DNA from: Turnera subulata | Lineage: Eukaryota > Streptophyta > Magnoliopsida > Malpighiales > Passifloraceae | Reading direction: 5' to 3' | DNA length: 64,000 nucleotides | Assembly (NCBI GenBank): GCA_028386065.3 | Contig: JAKUCV010002770.1 | Coordinates: 112,104 to 176,103, forward strand | Part shown: positions 11,430 through 23,211 of the stretch, piece by piece | Numbering within the stretch: position 1 is the first letter of the stretch | Layout: every line of letters starts with the position of its first letter | The notes under the pieces: generated by a model | Seen by the model: only the letters and a program-made list of their open reading frames with translations | Database searches by the model: none | What the model was told of the DNA's origin: nothing | Made by a program: the position numbers and the translations under genes

Positions 11430-13260
11430 TGATAATATCTAAATGTTAGGGTTTTTATGATGGTTTTGAATGGCTTTTACTATGTATTCTTAGTCGATTA
11501 TGTGTATAATCTTTATATTATTGTGTGTATTCATGCATTGTGTCAATTAGTACTTCAATTTTGCTGATTAAGTATTTTTATCGGGAATTTATCGTTTTTA
11601 TTGAAGAATGGAAGCTTTTTAGCCAAGTTTGGAAACCAGACCCAATTTAGGAAACTTTCTGCAGTGAGCACAACCGACTATTTTGAAGATTTCGGGAGTT
11701 CTAGGCATCAAAATTAAGTGAGACCAATTGAAGACAAAACTAGACTTCTAGAGCTTTCTATGGATTAAATTTCATAATTTTTGAACGAGTCTACAAGGAG
11801 CAGTAATTATTTTAATCCAGCCCAGGATGCAGATTTTTCTGTGCCGACCCAGGCCTAGTATTTCGGCAATATCTTGAGCTACAGAAGTCCAATTGAAGAG
11901 TTCTTTTTATGAAAAGAAAGCTGAGACAATTATCTAGAATTTCTTGGGGAGCTCAATGCCCAGTTTGGATGTCTTCTAGGAGTTACATGGCGTGAAAGTT
12001 TTAGGTCAGAAAACAGGCAAAAGTCCAACTTGGAGTGCAAGTCAAGAATTCAATTTCCATTCAAAGAAGGAGAGCCCCACCGACTTCCAGCAGCTAAAGG
12101 CAGTATAAAAAGACTCCCTAGGTCGACATATTCAGAAGGCAGAAGTCAGAGGGAGAAGCTCTGCCGAATTGGTTAGTTATTAGGTCACACACACTAGTAG
12201 GGTTAGGGTTTTCACTTTTTTGGATCCTCTAGGTGGTGCCGAATTCCTTATCCAATTTCAAAGGTTATTCCCCACAACAATTCAACGTTTTTTCAGCAAG
12301 ATTTGAAGATTCAAAGTCACAGAATCACCAGTCCAATTGCAGCAGAAATCGTCACCAGAGGAGCACAAGTCGACGCCGTCATCACCAACACAAATCGGCT
12401 ACCCGACTTCTCTACTCTCTCTTTTATTCAATTCTCTTTCTGTTTAATTGTTTACTTGATGAATTCTTGTGAGATTTTGACAATTTTCTATTTTATTATG
12501 ATGAACTAATTCTCTAATCTAGGATTAGGGATGTAGCCAGTTACTTTTATGGTTTTATTATCTATGGATTGATGTTTATTCAATTGATTATGTTGATTGT
12601 TCAATCTATGTGTGCCGAATTTACCTATCTACTTTGGAATGATTCTTATTGATTGCAACACGTGAGCGCTGCGTGATTTATATGATGATACCTAGAAGAA
12701 CATAGATTGATTGATGCTAAAATATGCGAGAGCTGATAGTTTCTTAGGGCTTGATTGATTGTTTTGTGCTTAATGAGTTTAGTATTGATGCTAGGCTAAG
12801 CGAGAGCTAGGTAGTAATCTTTGCTGAATATTTGATTCAACATGCGAGAGCTGAGGATTAAGACATTAGAAACAATTACCCACAATCACACATCAACATA
12901 GATATCGATTCCATGCATAATAAACCTAGATAGTAATTGTGTGAACCCCGATTTCCTAGATTGCTTTAGATATTGATAGAACTTCACTTTAGATTAAGTT
13001 TGCAATTTTATTTCTTAGTTTCGACATCACTCTACACCATCTTTTATTTGATTTGCCTGGATAATTGTAAGTTGTGACATTAGGTAGTACTTATTTCCCT
13101 TGTTCCGTGGATCGACCTTGATTAGACTACTACACTATATAGTACACTGTGCGCTTGCAGTTAACAATCGTTGCGTTTACTTGTGAGTTATTTGTGTGTC
13201 GTGTTGTGAATTGATCAAGATTATAAATTTGAAAAAGTCACGCGTAAATAAAATGCATCA
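11430..13260 (+). repeat. 5' LTR of the gypsy element
   Basis: 1831 bp, starting TGATAATATC and ending AATGCATCA. A TATA box (tataaaaa, 12104-12111) lies in a well-conserved context that recurs in the 3' LTR at 21157-21164. The distal half contains repeated GCGAGAGCT words. Confidence 0.9.
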
Positions 13261-13268
13261 AGCCTTTC

Positions 13269-13281
13269 TGGCGCCGTTGCC
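13269..13281 (+). promoter_or_regulatory. Primer-binding site (tRNA-Asp type) of the gypsy element
   Basis: TGGCGCCGTTGCC lies 8 bp after the 5' LTR. This is the sequence used by Athila/Tat-lineage retrotransposons to prime minus-strand DNA synthesis. Confidence 0.85.
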
Positions 13282-13417
13282 TAGGAACAAACGGTTTTAG
13301 TACTATCGAGATTGCAGCTAGATTACTTTAGGTTTAATTTTTCGCATTAATTTATTTTTATTTTATTTAATCGATTTTTGTTTTTCTTTTTTTTTTTAGT
13401 GTTGTCGATATTGGTTG

Positions 13418-15634
13418 ATGCCCAAGACGATACGCGGTGCTTCATCGAGTCCAATTCCTGAGATCATTCCGGAGATCGAGAGAACATTACACAAGCAACT
13501 ATGCGCGAACAAGCGAAAGCAGAAGCAAGTCGTATAGCCTGTGGAGTTTCTTCAAGACACTGAAATAGAAGAGGAAGCAGAAGTTGTAGCAGATAATTTC
13601 GAGACAGTCATCATGGCAGAAGAAGGAAACAAGACATTGCGTGACTACGCAACACCGAGTTTGGATATCGTGCCAGAGATCAATGCCAACAAATTCGAAC
13701 TGAAGACAGCACTCATTCACATGGTGCAACAGGAACAATTTGGAGGCTTGGATAATGAGGACCCGAATCAACATCTACAGACGTTTACGGAGATTTGTGA
13801 TTTGATCAAGATCAATGGGGCGACTGATGATGCAATTCGACTTCGATTATTCCTGTTTTCTTTGCAAGGCAAGGCTAAGAAGTGGTTGAAGTCAGGAGCA
13901 GCTGGAACATACAAGAAGTGGGAGGAGCTTTCAAAGGCTTTTCTTGCCAAATATTATCCACCTGATAAAGCAGCACATATCTAGAGTAAGATTACATCAT
14001 TCACTCAATACGATGGAGAAAGTTTTTGTGAAGCATGGGAACGTTACAAGGATCTTATTCAAGGATGCCCACAGCATGGATTACTTGAATGGCTTGTAGT
14101 TCAATCTTTCTTTAATGGTTTAAATGAGCCTTTGCGCATGCGCTTGGACGCAGCTTCTAGAGGGGCATTCATGGCGCAAGCACTCGATGTGGCATATCAA
14201 AAGTTGGAGACGATGGCGAGTAATAGTTACCAGAGCTCTTCACGATCAAACAACAAGCGAGTAGCTGGAATTCTGGAAGTGGAGACAGTGACAATGCTTA
14301 ATTCGAAGCTAGATTCTTTGAGTCAGCAGGTGAAATCATGTGTTGCTGCTGTTATGCCGAGTTTAATTTGCGATAAATGTGCAGGTGCTGGACGCAATTC
14401 AATGAATTGTCCAACCGGAGACGACTTGACGATTGAGCAGATGAACTACATTCATCAACGCCAAAAACAACGAGGACCCTACACCAACACATACAATCCG
14501 GAATGGAGGAATCATCCTAATTTCTCATGGAGGGAGACCAACCCGAACCAGCAAGGCAACTTTCAAAGGAACAATTATGGGCAAAAGAGTTCAAGCATGC
14601 AAATTCCGAAGAATCAAGACATGGATCTTACATCTACGATGAAAGCCATAATGGAGACTCAACGTATGCAAACGGAGATGATGCAAGGATTCAACAATCG
14701 GATGGCAAATATGGAGACTCACTCGAAGATGCTTGAGACGCAACTTGCGCAGCAAGCAGAGGCGATTATGAGGACACCAGGAAACCTACCGGGACAGCCC
14801 ACAGTCAATCCGAGAGAGCAAGTCAAGGCTGTAGCACTTAGAAGCAGAAAGCAGTTAGATGATCCCTATCCACCTAAAGAAGATGAAGCCGACACCATTA
14901 TTAAGCAAGAAGAAGAAGATGAGCAACCGAAAGCGGAGAAGCAGTTACCTGAAAAGGGAGCAGAGGAGAAGAAGCAAGAGCAAGAGAAGTGGATTCCTAA
15001 GTGGAAGCTAGCGAAGCAGAAAAGAGAGCAATCGAATGAGATATGGCCTGAAGTCAAAGCTTACGAACCACCGGTTCCATTCCCTCAGCGACTTCAGCAG
15101 GGCAAAAAAGACGAACAATTCGGGAGATTTCTTGAACATTTAAAGAAATTGCATATTAATGTTCCATTTACTGAAGTAATTTCTCAAATGCCTGCTTATG
15201 CTAAGTTTCTCAAGGAAATTCTTTCCAGGAAAAGGAAGCTAGAAGATTACGAGACAGTGGCTTTGACGGAGGAGTGCAGTGCATTCCTACAGAACAAGCT
15301 GCCGCCGAAACTGAAGGACCTTGGAAGTTTCTCTATTCCTTGCAATATTGGTTCTATGTGCATTAAGCGAGCTCTATGTGATTTAGGAGCCAGTGTTAGT
15401 CTTATTCCGAAGCGAATTGCTGAGAAGCTAGACATTGGAGATATGAAGCCGACTACCATCTCTCTTAAGCTTGCGGATCGATCTGTCAAATATCCAGTGG
15501 GGATATTGGAGGATATTCCAATCAAGGTTGGAAAGTTCTTTGTACCAGTCGATTTTGTGGTGCTCGACATGGAGATTGATTTTCAAATGCCGATTATTCT
15601 TGGGAGGCCATTCTTAGCTACTGCTGGAGCTTAA
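13418..15634 (+). pseudogene. gag-protease of the gypsy element, with in-frame stops
   Basis: One frame opens at ATG 13418 (MPKTIRGASS) and is broken by TAG at 13535 and 13982 and by TAA at 15632, with the same frame readable beyond. The gag part has the retrotransposon gag core (FLFSLQGKAKKWL, then WEELSKAFLAKYYP) and a degenerate Cys cluster (CDKCAGAGRNSMNC). A charged Glu/Lys-rich linker follows. The protease shows the active-site motif CDLGASVSLIP near 15370-15410 and the ILGRPFLATAGA flap-end motif just before the TAA. Reverse transcriptase, which should follow, is missing. Gag would package the RNA and the protease would process it; neither can be made in full here. Confidence 0.9.
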
Positions 15635-16479
15635 ATTGTTGTTCGTGATGGAAAACTTACTTTAAGGATTGGGAATGAGAAAATCGAGTTCAATGTCTTT
15701 CGTGCAACCGAAGGACCACTTGAAGAAGACAGTTGTTTCCGAGTCGATGATGCTGTGAAAGACAAGAAGCAAAAAAGAGGAGAAGCCGATCAGTGACGCA
15801 CTGCCGGATGATTACCTCGCCATGGTCAATGCGATTTCTACAAAGAAACCTCCTTGGTTTGCCGAGTTCGTTAATTATCTATATCGCACGGGATACATTC
15901 CGAAGAATGAGAGCAATTATGATCAAGTCTACAATCAAGGTGATTTTCATGGGAAGCGATTCACCGAAAAGCTTCATGATCCACCATAATCGCGCATCCA
16001 TCCGGTCCAGCTAAGACGACAGTAAAGAAGCGCTGTGTGGGAGGCAATCCGCATTAAGGTAGTTTAGTATTTTGAGTCTTTTATTTTTAATTTTCGTGTT
16101 TGTTTTTTTTGAGTCTATGCAGATTGCAAGAAGAAGAAATTTTTCAAGGAGAGATCAACCACATTGGAAGGGTCAAGAGAAGCTTTTCTTAAACTCAAAC
16201 TTTTTCTTTTCTGCGTAATTTGTGTGATGATTTGCTTGAGTGCTTTGTTGGATTTTATTTGTTTTTGATGCATTCATATACATTTAGCACTTACCCTTAG
16301 GTTCCGATGGCAAGCTCATAAAAAACTAGCCTAAATTAGAGGAGACAATTTTTAGGATTAGTTTTTATGATTTTCTTAATTTTTCTAGCACCCTAGGATT
16401 TTTCACTTTTCATAATTCATTAAAAAGATAAAAATAAAAAAATCCGAAAAACAAAAAATTTGGGATAGGATATACCGAT

Positions 16480-16800
16480 TAGTGCACCATGGCGCACCAT
16501 GAGGCCAATTAGCGTGCCCACGGGCTAGGAAAGGCACACCAACCCGCGCATCAGCACGCACCAAGGCGCGCCAACGCGCAGGTCAGCGCGCGCCAACCAG
16601 CCCGAGACGCACCTACAGGCGCACCAAGGGGCACCCGAGCGCACCCGGATGCACCAATCGGCACACCCACAGGCGAACCAGCAGGCGCGCCAACCAGCAC
16701 ACCCGAGGGCACACCCAGGCGCACCAAGACACCCAAAGGCGCGCCCGAGATGCACCAAAGGCACCGACCCGAGCATAGGGAGCCCATGCGCCGACTCCAA
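16480..16800. repeat. Degenerate GC-rich GCGCACCAA-type repeats in the gypsy element
   Basis: Irregular reiterations of gcgcacc, gcgccaacc and gcacaccc over about 300 bp contrast with the AT-rich sequence around them. Cys- or His-rich ORFs on both strands here are products of the repeat. No function is recognised. Confidence 0.7.
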
Positions 16801-17046
16801 TTTTTTTAGGAACCCCCTTTGCGATTTTTTTTAGTTAGTCCTACACCCATCAAAAATATATATAGGTTAGTAATCCTTTAGTTTTTAGGATTAGGATTTA
16901 GTTTTTATTTTTAGGGATTTTCTAATCTTTGGAGAAATAGGATTCCTAGTACACACCCACTTTGAATACTAGTATGAGGAGGATTCCCAGTACCTATAGG
17001 ACTAGAAGTCGGCACCAACACCCCTTTTTCCACCGCCTCTAGAGCC

Positions 17047-17054
17047 TATAAATA
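17047..17054 (+). promoter_or_regulatory. Candidate internal TATA box upstream of the env-position ORF
   Basis: TATAAATA is followed by a C/A-rich stretch, and the ORF start ATG lies 140 bp downstream at 17194. The spacing fits a separate transcript for the downstream ORF, but no transcript evidence is available. Confidence 0.4.
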
Positions 17055-17193
17055 CACACCCATACCCCCATATTTTTCCACACCAAAAACATTCAAAGCT
17101 CTAGACATTCATACACCCTAGTGCCGATTTCACTTCCCTAGCATCTTTTAGATTTTTCTTTTCGTCTCCTACCCTCTCTAGCCTTAGCTCAAG

Positions 17194-18392
17194 ATGACTT
17201 TTCCCACAAACAACCCTTGCTGACCCAACTTCACCTTCACCGACCATACCCCGCGCTTTATGCCTATGCCTAAGTTTACCGAGTACAATCCGGGATGGAT
17301 TTCTAAAGAGAATCGCGCTAGGTTTGACAAGCTGATTAGGAGACTCTAATTCCTATGAGGTACATTGATTTTGAGGTGGTTGAATCCTACAATCTTGAGG
17401 AGCAGATTGGCAAGTACCTTGCCAACATAGGACTAGTCGATTTTTGCAAGATTAAGGAGCCGTCATACGAGGAGCTTACTTATGAGTTTCTTGCTACTTT
17501 TGGGTATGACGTGGATCTCAAGGGCATTCATAATCCCAGCTATGTCAAGTTTTGGCTTGCGAGGAAAGATTATGAGATAAGCTTAATTGATTTCAACAAG
17601 ATTTTTGGTTTTGATGTCGAAGGATGGCGAGTCCCTAGCTATGGCTTTAACACAAGTGTCAAGTGGAATATACTTTACAGTACTTCATATGCGCGCTTCA
17701 AAGGCTTGGCTAATGACTTGTGCATTAAGGACAATGCACTGAGGTATTTACACAGAGTTTTGGCACACTCTTTCTTTTGAAGAACCAAAGATGCACACAA
17801 GGTGTAATGTGATGAGCTTTTTGTACTCTATTGCATGGTACACGGGTACAAACTCAATGGAGGACTTTGGTTGCTGCAGAATTTTGCTCATATTTGCAAA
17901 GGAGAAGGCGAGATAGCATGTGTAGGGCTGATCACTCATATCGCGAACTTCTTAGGAATTAATCTAGATCCCTACACTTTGACCCCTTCTAACCCCGCAC
18001 TTGAGACTGTGCATAAGCATGTTGCCGCAGCAATGGCCCTAGAACTCCATAAACCCATTGATCCATATCCTTTTAGTGATGAAGAAGAGGTTGATGAGGA
18101 ATGCTTTTGTGTTAGGACACAATCTATCCACCGTAAGCCACCATCGCCTACATCATCCGTGGAGTCCGATTCCACCAACATCTTCGACTTTCTCATGGGA
18201 TGGGAAGCTCAAGTCGATGGCATCGCCAATCTCAACAAAACCACCGGCGAATTACTCTCTCAAATGGATAAGTTGGTTGACATTGTTGATAAGTTAGGGA
18301 GAGTCATGTGCAGTAAATTGGATGACCAAGAGAAGACCATCGCACAACTTAGGAAGAAGCTAGAGAACATAGAAAACAAACTTGCCGAGTAG
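17194..18392 (+). pseudogene. Env-position ORF of the Athila-like element (ORF-1-like), broken
   Basis: It opens MTFPTNNPC and hits TGA at 17221. Readable protein continues in shifted frames at 17355-17780 (LANIGLVDFCKIKEPSYEEL, then VKFWLARKDYEISLIDF) and 17835-18392. The last part is acidic (SDEEEVDEE) and ends in a heptad-rich, coiled-coil-like segment (about 18255-18385). Its place after gag-pol and the LxFLATFGYD type of sequence recall the plant Athila ORF-1/env-like family, whose role is unknown. At least two stops and a frameshift make it non-functional. Confidence 0.65.
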
Positions 18393-19719
18393 TTTCATGC
18401 ATCATCATTCTATGTATTGTGTTTTTATTGCTCTATGTCATGAACACCTAGTGACAATGCAATTTCGATTTCTCTATCTCTCTTATGGTTGATTCTTACT
18501 TTCTCTCTTACTTGGATTATCTTTTGTTATGTGCTATACATGTTTCGATCTAAGTTTGAGGAGAGTGCCTCTCCTATGTGCCTAACTTTTTATCCTTTGT
18601 TTCTTTTCTTTCTTGGCCAATGAGGACATTGTCCGATTTAAGTTTGAGGAGGAGGAACAAATTTCTTTGCAATTTGTTTGTTTTTGTTTGTTTAGTGTCA
18701 ATAAAGAGCATGTTTTTTACTTTAATATATTGAATATGCATATTTTTGATTTTAGATTACTCAGTAAAAAGCCATTATTTTTTCAAAAATTCTTTTCAAA
18801 ATCAGTTTTCAACTTTACTTTTTCAAATTGATTTTCAAATTGTTTTCAAAATTATTTTTCCAATTTCGTTTTTCAAATAAAAAATTCTAAAAAAAACGAC
18901 AAAAAAATAAAATTTTTTTTGAGAAAACAACAATTTTTTTTCTTTATTTTTTAAATTATTTTCAAACCCACCATTCTATGATCAAGATGTTTTTGTTGAT
19001 GGATAACCAAGAGAGTTACTTTGAGTTTTTGAAATCTTTTTCCTTTTAGATGTACGAAGTTTGATTTTGATTGATCTTGTGTTCATACTTAGTTATGATG
19101 AATTCATGCAAGTTCTAGCATTCTTTGCCTAGCATTTTTCGACACCCTATGCATTATTTTTCAAAATTTTTGACGTCAACATATATGTCCTAGAATAAGT
19201 TTTCAGAACTTTTCAAAGCAATTTTTTCTCATAGATGCTCAATGAAAGAGATGATTTAGGCATTCTTTGTTTAAACCAACAAGCCAATAAAAAGCCTACC
19301 TTTTATCATTATCCCTTGTTTAACCCCTTTGAGATTATGGTAGCTAATTTTTCTTTGTTTACCTACATTTACCCACCTTTAACCATTTGAAGCCTTATAG
19401 CTACTATTCTTTTCTTTCATTATCCATACCCTATTTTTTAAAATTCCTTAAGAGATTTTTGTTCTATGTTTTTATCAAGATTCTTTCTATGATAAGTGCA
19501 ATTGTACCATATCTTTTCACATCCAAGAAGATCTATGCATTGAAGAAGTTTGCACTTTCAATTGTTTCAAGTATGTTATGGAATATCAAGCGCAAAAAAA
19601 AAAAAAGAAAAGAAGAAAAGAAAATCGACAAAGTCGATTTCAAAAAAAAAAAGAAAAAAATTCAGAAAAATTGAAAAAAGAGATGAGAAATTGCGCAATC
19701 AATGGTTCCTGAAACAAGT

Positions 19720-20460
19720 TGATTTTCTTTTGATGATCACATGATGGATGTGTAAGTATCCGGGTATGCAAACAAAGAAACAATATGCGCAACGGAAAAA
19801 CCCGGAACTAATAGAGGATCCATGTGAAACGGGGTAAACCGAATAACAAAAATTTCGTACCTGGTTTGGTTGAGATCTTTCACTCAACTGATGATACGAA
19901 TCAGCAAGAACCGGACAGAAATTCGACTCCTCTACGGTATCCACACGAACCGTTGATGACTGCTAGCAACCGTATCACGATCACTAACTCGAGCACTCTC
20001 GAACCGTAGTGCTAGCTGCAGAATTTCCGAGAGCAAGAGAGCCTAGGGTGTTTTTCTCACAACTCTTGTGAATGTGTTTGTGTGTTGAGCTCTCAAAATC
20101 TGCTCATCTTTCACACTCTTACATACATCACATATATGTTTACATGTTAGTTAATATAGAAGATGGCCAACCAATCATACATACATCTTATCATGCATAA
20201 TTGTGTTTTTCATTATCTATACTTTAGTCACAATCATCTACATGATCATGTCTCCACTAACTCAATTATATATATTAACATATATATAAAACAACACATC
20301 CTTTCATGCCTTTGGGACAATAATTCAGGTTCAATAATTCTGATAACTATTGAACTGAACCAACCCAAACGACTCGGTCCAACCATAGTCCAACCATGGT
20401 CTAACCACTAGCTCAAATACCTAGTCGAACCATATTCCAACCATGGTTTAACCACCAACA
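19720..20460. mobile_element. Probable solo LTR inside the gypsy element
   Basis: 741 bp beginning TGATTTTC and ending ACCACCAACA. The flanks caagt and aaagt agree at four of five bases. The composition differs from the T-rich gypsy sequence on both sides. No coding sequence and no matching second LTR are seen. The left boundary is less certain than the right. Confidence 0.55.
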
Positions 20461-20481
20461 AAGTTTAAGTTTGAGGAGATT

Positions 20482-22314
20482 TGATAACATCTAAATGTTA
20501 GTGTTTTTATAATGGTTTTGAATGGCTTTTACTATGTATTCTTGGTCGATTATGTGTATAATCTTTATATTATTGTATGTTTTCATGCATTGTGTCAATT
20601 AGTACTTCAATTTTGCTGATTAAGTATTTTTATCAAGAATTTATCGTTTTTATTGAAGAATGGAAGCTTTTTAGCCAAGTTTGGAAACCAGGCCCAATTT
20701 TGGAAACTTTCTGCAGTGAGCATAGCCAAATATTTTGAAGATTTCGGGAGTTCTAGGCATCAAAATTAAGTGAAACAAATTAGAGACGAAACTATACTTC
20801 TAGAGATTTCTATGGATTAAATTTCATAATTTTTGGACGAGTCTACAAGGAGCAGTAATTATTTTAATCCAGCCCAGGATGCAGATTTTTCTGTGCCGAC
20901 CCAGGCCTAGTTTTTTGGCACTATAGTGAGCTAAAGAAGTCCAATTGAAGAGTTCTTTTCATAGAAAGAAAGCTGAGAGAATTATCTAGAATTTTTTAAA
21001 AGAGCCCAACGCCCAGTTCGGACGTTTTCTAGGAATTACGTGGCGTGAAAGTTTCGGGTCAGAAAACAGGCAAAAGTCCAACTTGGAGTGCAAGTCAAGA
21101 ATTCAATTTCCATTCAAAGAAGGAGAGCCCCACCAACTTCAAGCAGCTAAAGGCAGTATAAAAGGACCTCCTAGGTCGACATATTCATAAGGCAGAAGTC
21201 AGAGGGCGAAGCTCTGCCGAATTGGTTAGTTATTAGGTCACACACACTAGTAGGGTTAGGGTTTTCACTCTTTTGGATCCTCTAGGTGCTGCCGAATTCC
21301 TTATCCAATTTCAAAGGTTATTCCCCACAACAATTCAACATTTTTTCAGCAAGATTTGGAGATTCAAAGTCAAAGAATCACCAGTCCAATTGCAGCAGAA
21401 ATCGTCACTAGAGGAGCACAAGTCGACGCCATCATCACCAACACAAATCGGCTACCTCACTTCACTACTCTCTCTTTTATTCGATTCTCTTTCTGTTTAA
21501 TTGTTTACTTGATGAATTCTTGTGAGATTTTGATGATTTGCTATTTTATTATGATGAACTAATTCTCTAATCTAGGATTAGGGATGTAGCCAATTACTTC
21601 TATGGTTTTATTATCTATGGATTGATGTTTATTCAATTGATTGTGTTGATTGTTCAATCTATGTGTGCCGAATTTACCTATCTACTTTGGAATGATTCTT
21701 ATTGATTGCAACATGCGAGAGCTGTGTGATTTATATGATGATATCTAGAAGAATATAGATTGATTGATGCTAAAATATGCGAGAGCTGATAGTTTCTTAG
21801 GGCTTGATTGATTGTTTTGTGCTTAATGAGTTTAGTATTGATGCTAGGCTATGCAAGAGCTAGGTAGTAATCTTTGCTGAATATTTGATTCAACATGCGA
21901 GAGCTGAGGATTAAGACATTAGAAACAATTGCCCACAATCACACATCAACATAGATATCGATTCCATGCATAATAAACCTAGATAGTAATTGTGTGAACC
22001 CCAATTTCCTAGATTGCTTTAGATATTAATAGAACTTCACTTTAGATTAAGTTTGCAATTTTATTTCTTAGTTTCAACATCACTCTACACCATCTTTTAT
22101 TTGATTTGCCTGGATAATCGTAAGTTGTGATATTAGGTAGTACTTATTTCCCTTGTTCTGTGGATCGACCTTGATTAGACTACTACACTACATAGTACAC
22201 TGTGCGCTTACAGTTAACAATCGTTACGTTTACTCGTGAGTTATTTGTGTGTCGTGTTGTGAATTGATCTAGAATTATAAATTTGAAAAAGTCACGCGTA
22301 AATAAAACGCATCA
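20482..22314 (+). repeat. 3' LTR of the gypsy element
   Basis: 1833 bp, starting TGATAACATC and ending AACGCATCA. It aligns along its whole length with the 5' LTR with scattered substitutions, so the insertion is not recent. A TATA box (tataaaag) lies at 21157-21164. Confidence 0.9.
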
Positions 22315-22393
22315 TAGCACCCAACAATTGGTAGCGGAGTGTGATTGTTCTTAAGGGACCTGCTCTTTTTTGATTGGTTAGGATGGTGTCTGA

Positions 22394-23164
22394 ATGGGTG
22401 ATTGCTGCAAGATTAATGAAGTTCTTCGATGTTCTGACCTTGATACAACAACAATAAACATATTGTGCCAAAAAATAGAAGAAGAGTTTGGCATGGATTT
22501 TTCAGACAGAAAATCGTTCATTAAAGATCAAGTGATTATGTTTCTTGAAAGTGATGAGCTTGGGTGCAATGAGGAGATTGATGAAGATGAAGATGCCAAA
22601 TCAAAGGTAACAAATGGCTCTGATTTGATTGAAAAAGATAAAAATGAAGGTTTGATTGGTAAGAGCTATGAACATGCTAAATTTAATGAATGTTTGGATG
22701 AAATTGGATTAATTGATGAAATGGTTTTGTTTGATGAGAGTCTCACTGATTTTAGTGATGAAATTGATGTGAAAAGTGATGAAGGTGAATTTGTAGTTTC
22801 TGAGAATTTGTGTTTGGAGTTCAAAGATTTTTCCAATTCCGAAGCAATTGAAGTTAAATATGGGAATGACAATTTAGGTATAGAAATGCCTAAAAATGAT
22901 TTCGAGATTAAATGTTGTGATGATGAGTTTAGGAAGCTTAGAATTCTGGAAGTGATAAGAAGTGCCAAGAAACAGAATTTTAAAGTGAAAAAGGGGATTG
23001 AAGCATGCATTGAAGAGAAGTCATTAGAGTTTTATGATTTGTTTGATCTTTCAACTGCTAAGAAAAGAAGATGTTCTGCAAAGAAGAGGAAAAGGAAAAG
23101 AGAATGGAGAGATTTCAGGGCTGTTGACAAGAAACAAGTTCAAGCTATTGAAGAGGTCTATTGA
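22394..23164 (+). CDS. DEK_C-domain protein encoded inside an LTR element (captured gene fragment)
   Basis: This is an open frame of 256 residues between primer-binding site and purine tract. Residues about 8-45 (NEVLRCSDLDTTT, then EEEFGMDFSDRKSFIKDQV) match the pattern of the DEK C-terminal domain found at the start of plant SWIB/MDM2-domain proteins, a DNA- or chromatin-binding helical fold. A long acidic middle follows, then a basic, nuclear-localisation-like tail (KKRRCSAKKRKRKR). No SWIB domain is present. An upstream ATG at 22383 reads MVSEWVIAARL in another frame, the usual DEK_C start. This suggests a one-base change displaced the original start, so the present ATG may be secondary. 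No gag or pol similarity is seen. Whether it is expressed is unknown. Confidence 0.65.
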   Translation: MGDCCKINEVLRCSDLDTTTINILCQKIEEEFGMDFSDRKSFIKDQVIMFLESDELGCNEEIDEDEDAKSKVTNGSDLIEKDKNEGLIGKSYEHAKFNECLDEIGLIDEMVLFDESLTDFSDEIDVKSDEGEFVVSENLCLEFKDFSNSEAIEVKYGNDNLGIEMPKNDFEIKCCDDEFRKLRILEVIRSAKKQNFKVKKGIEACIEEKSLEFYDLFDLSTAKKRRCSAKKRKRKREWRDFRAVDKKQVQAIEEVY

Positions 23165-23211
23165 AGTTGAAAATGAAGATGAAACTGAAGGGCAGCTTGC
23201 TCATGGGGGAG

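Larger units (their letters stand above)
11430..22314 (+). mobile_element. Ty3-gypsy (Athila-like) element lacking RT, RNase H and integrase
   Basis: Target duplication tagca lies at 11425-11429 and 22315-22319. LTRs are 11430-13260 and 20482-22314, both TG..CA. The primer-binding site TGGCGCCGTTGCC (13269-13281) is the tRNA-Asp type found in Athila/Tat elements, and a purine-rich tract lies at 20461-20481. The internal order is gag-protease (13418-15634), a GC-rich repeat tract (about 16480-16800), then an env-position ORF (17194-18392). No reverse transcriptase, RNase H or integrase motif is seen between protease and that ORF, so the element is non-autonomous. All ORFs carry stops. Confidence 0.9.

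Noticed and set aside
16525..16834. Cys-rich small proteins on the minus strand
   Set aside because: The Cys/Ala/Gly pattern follows from GC-rich repeats in several frames at once; it is not conserved protein sequence.
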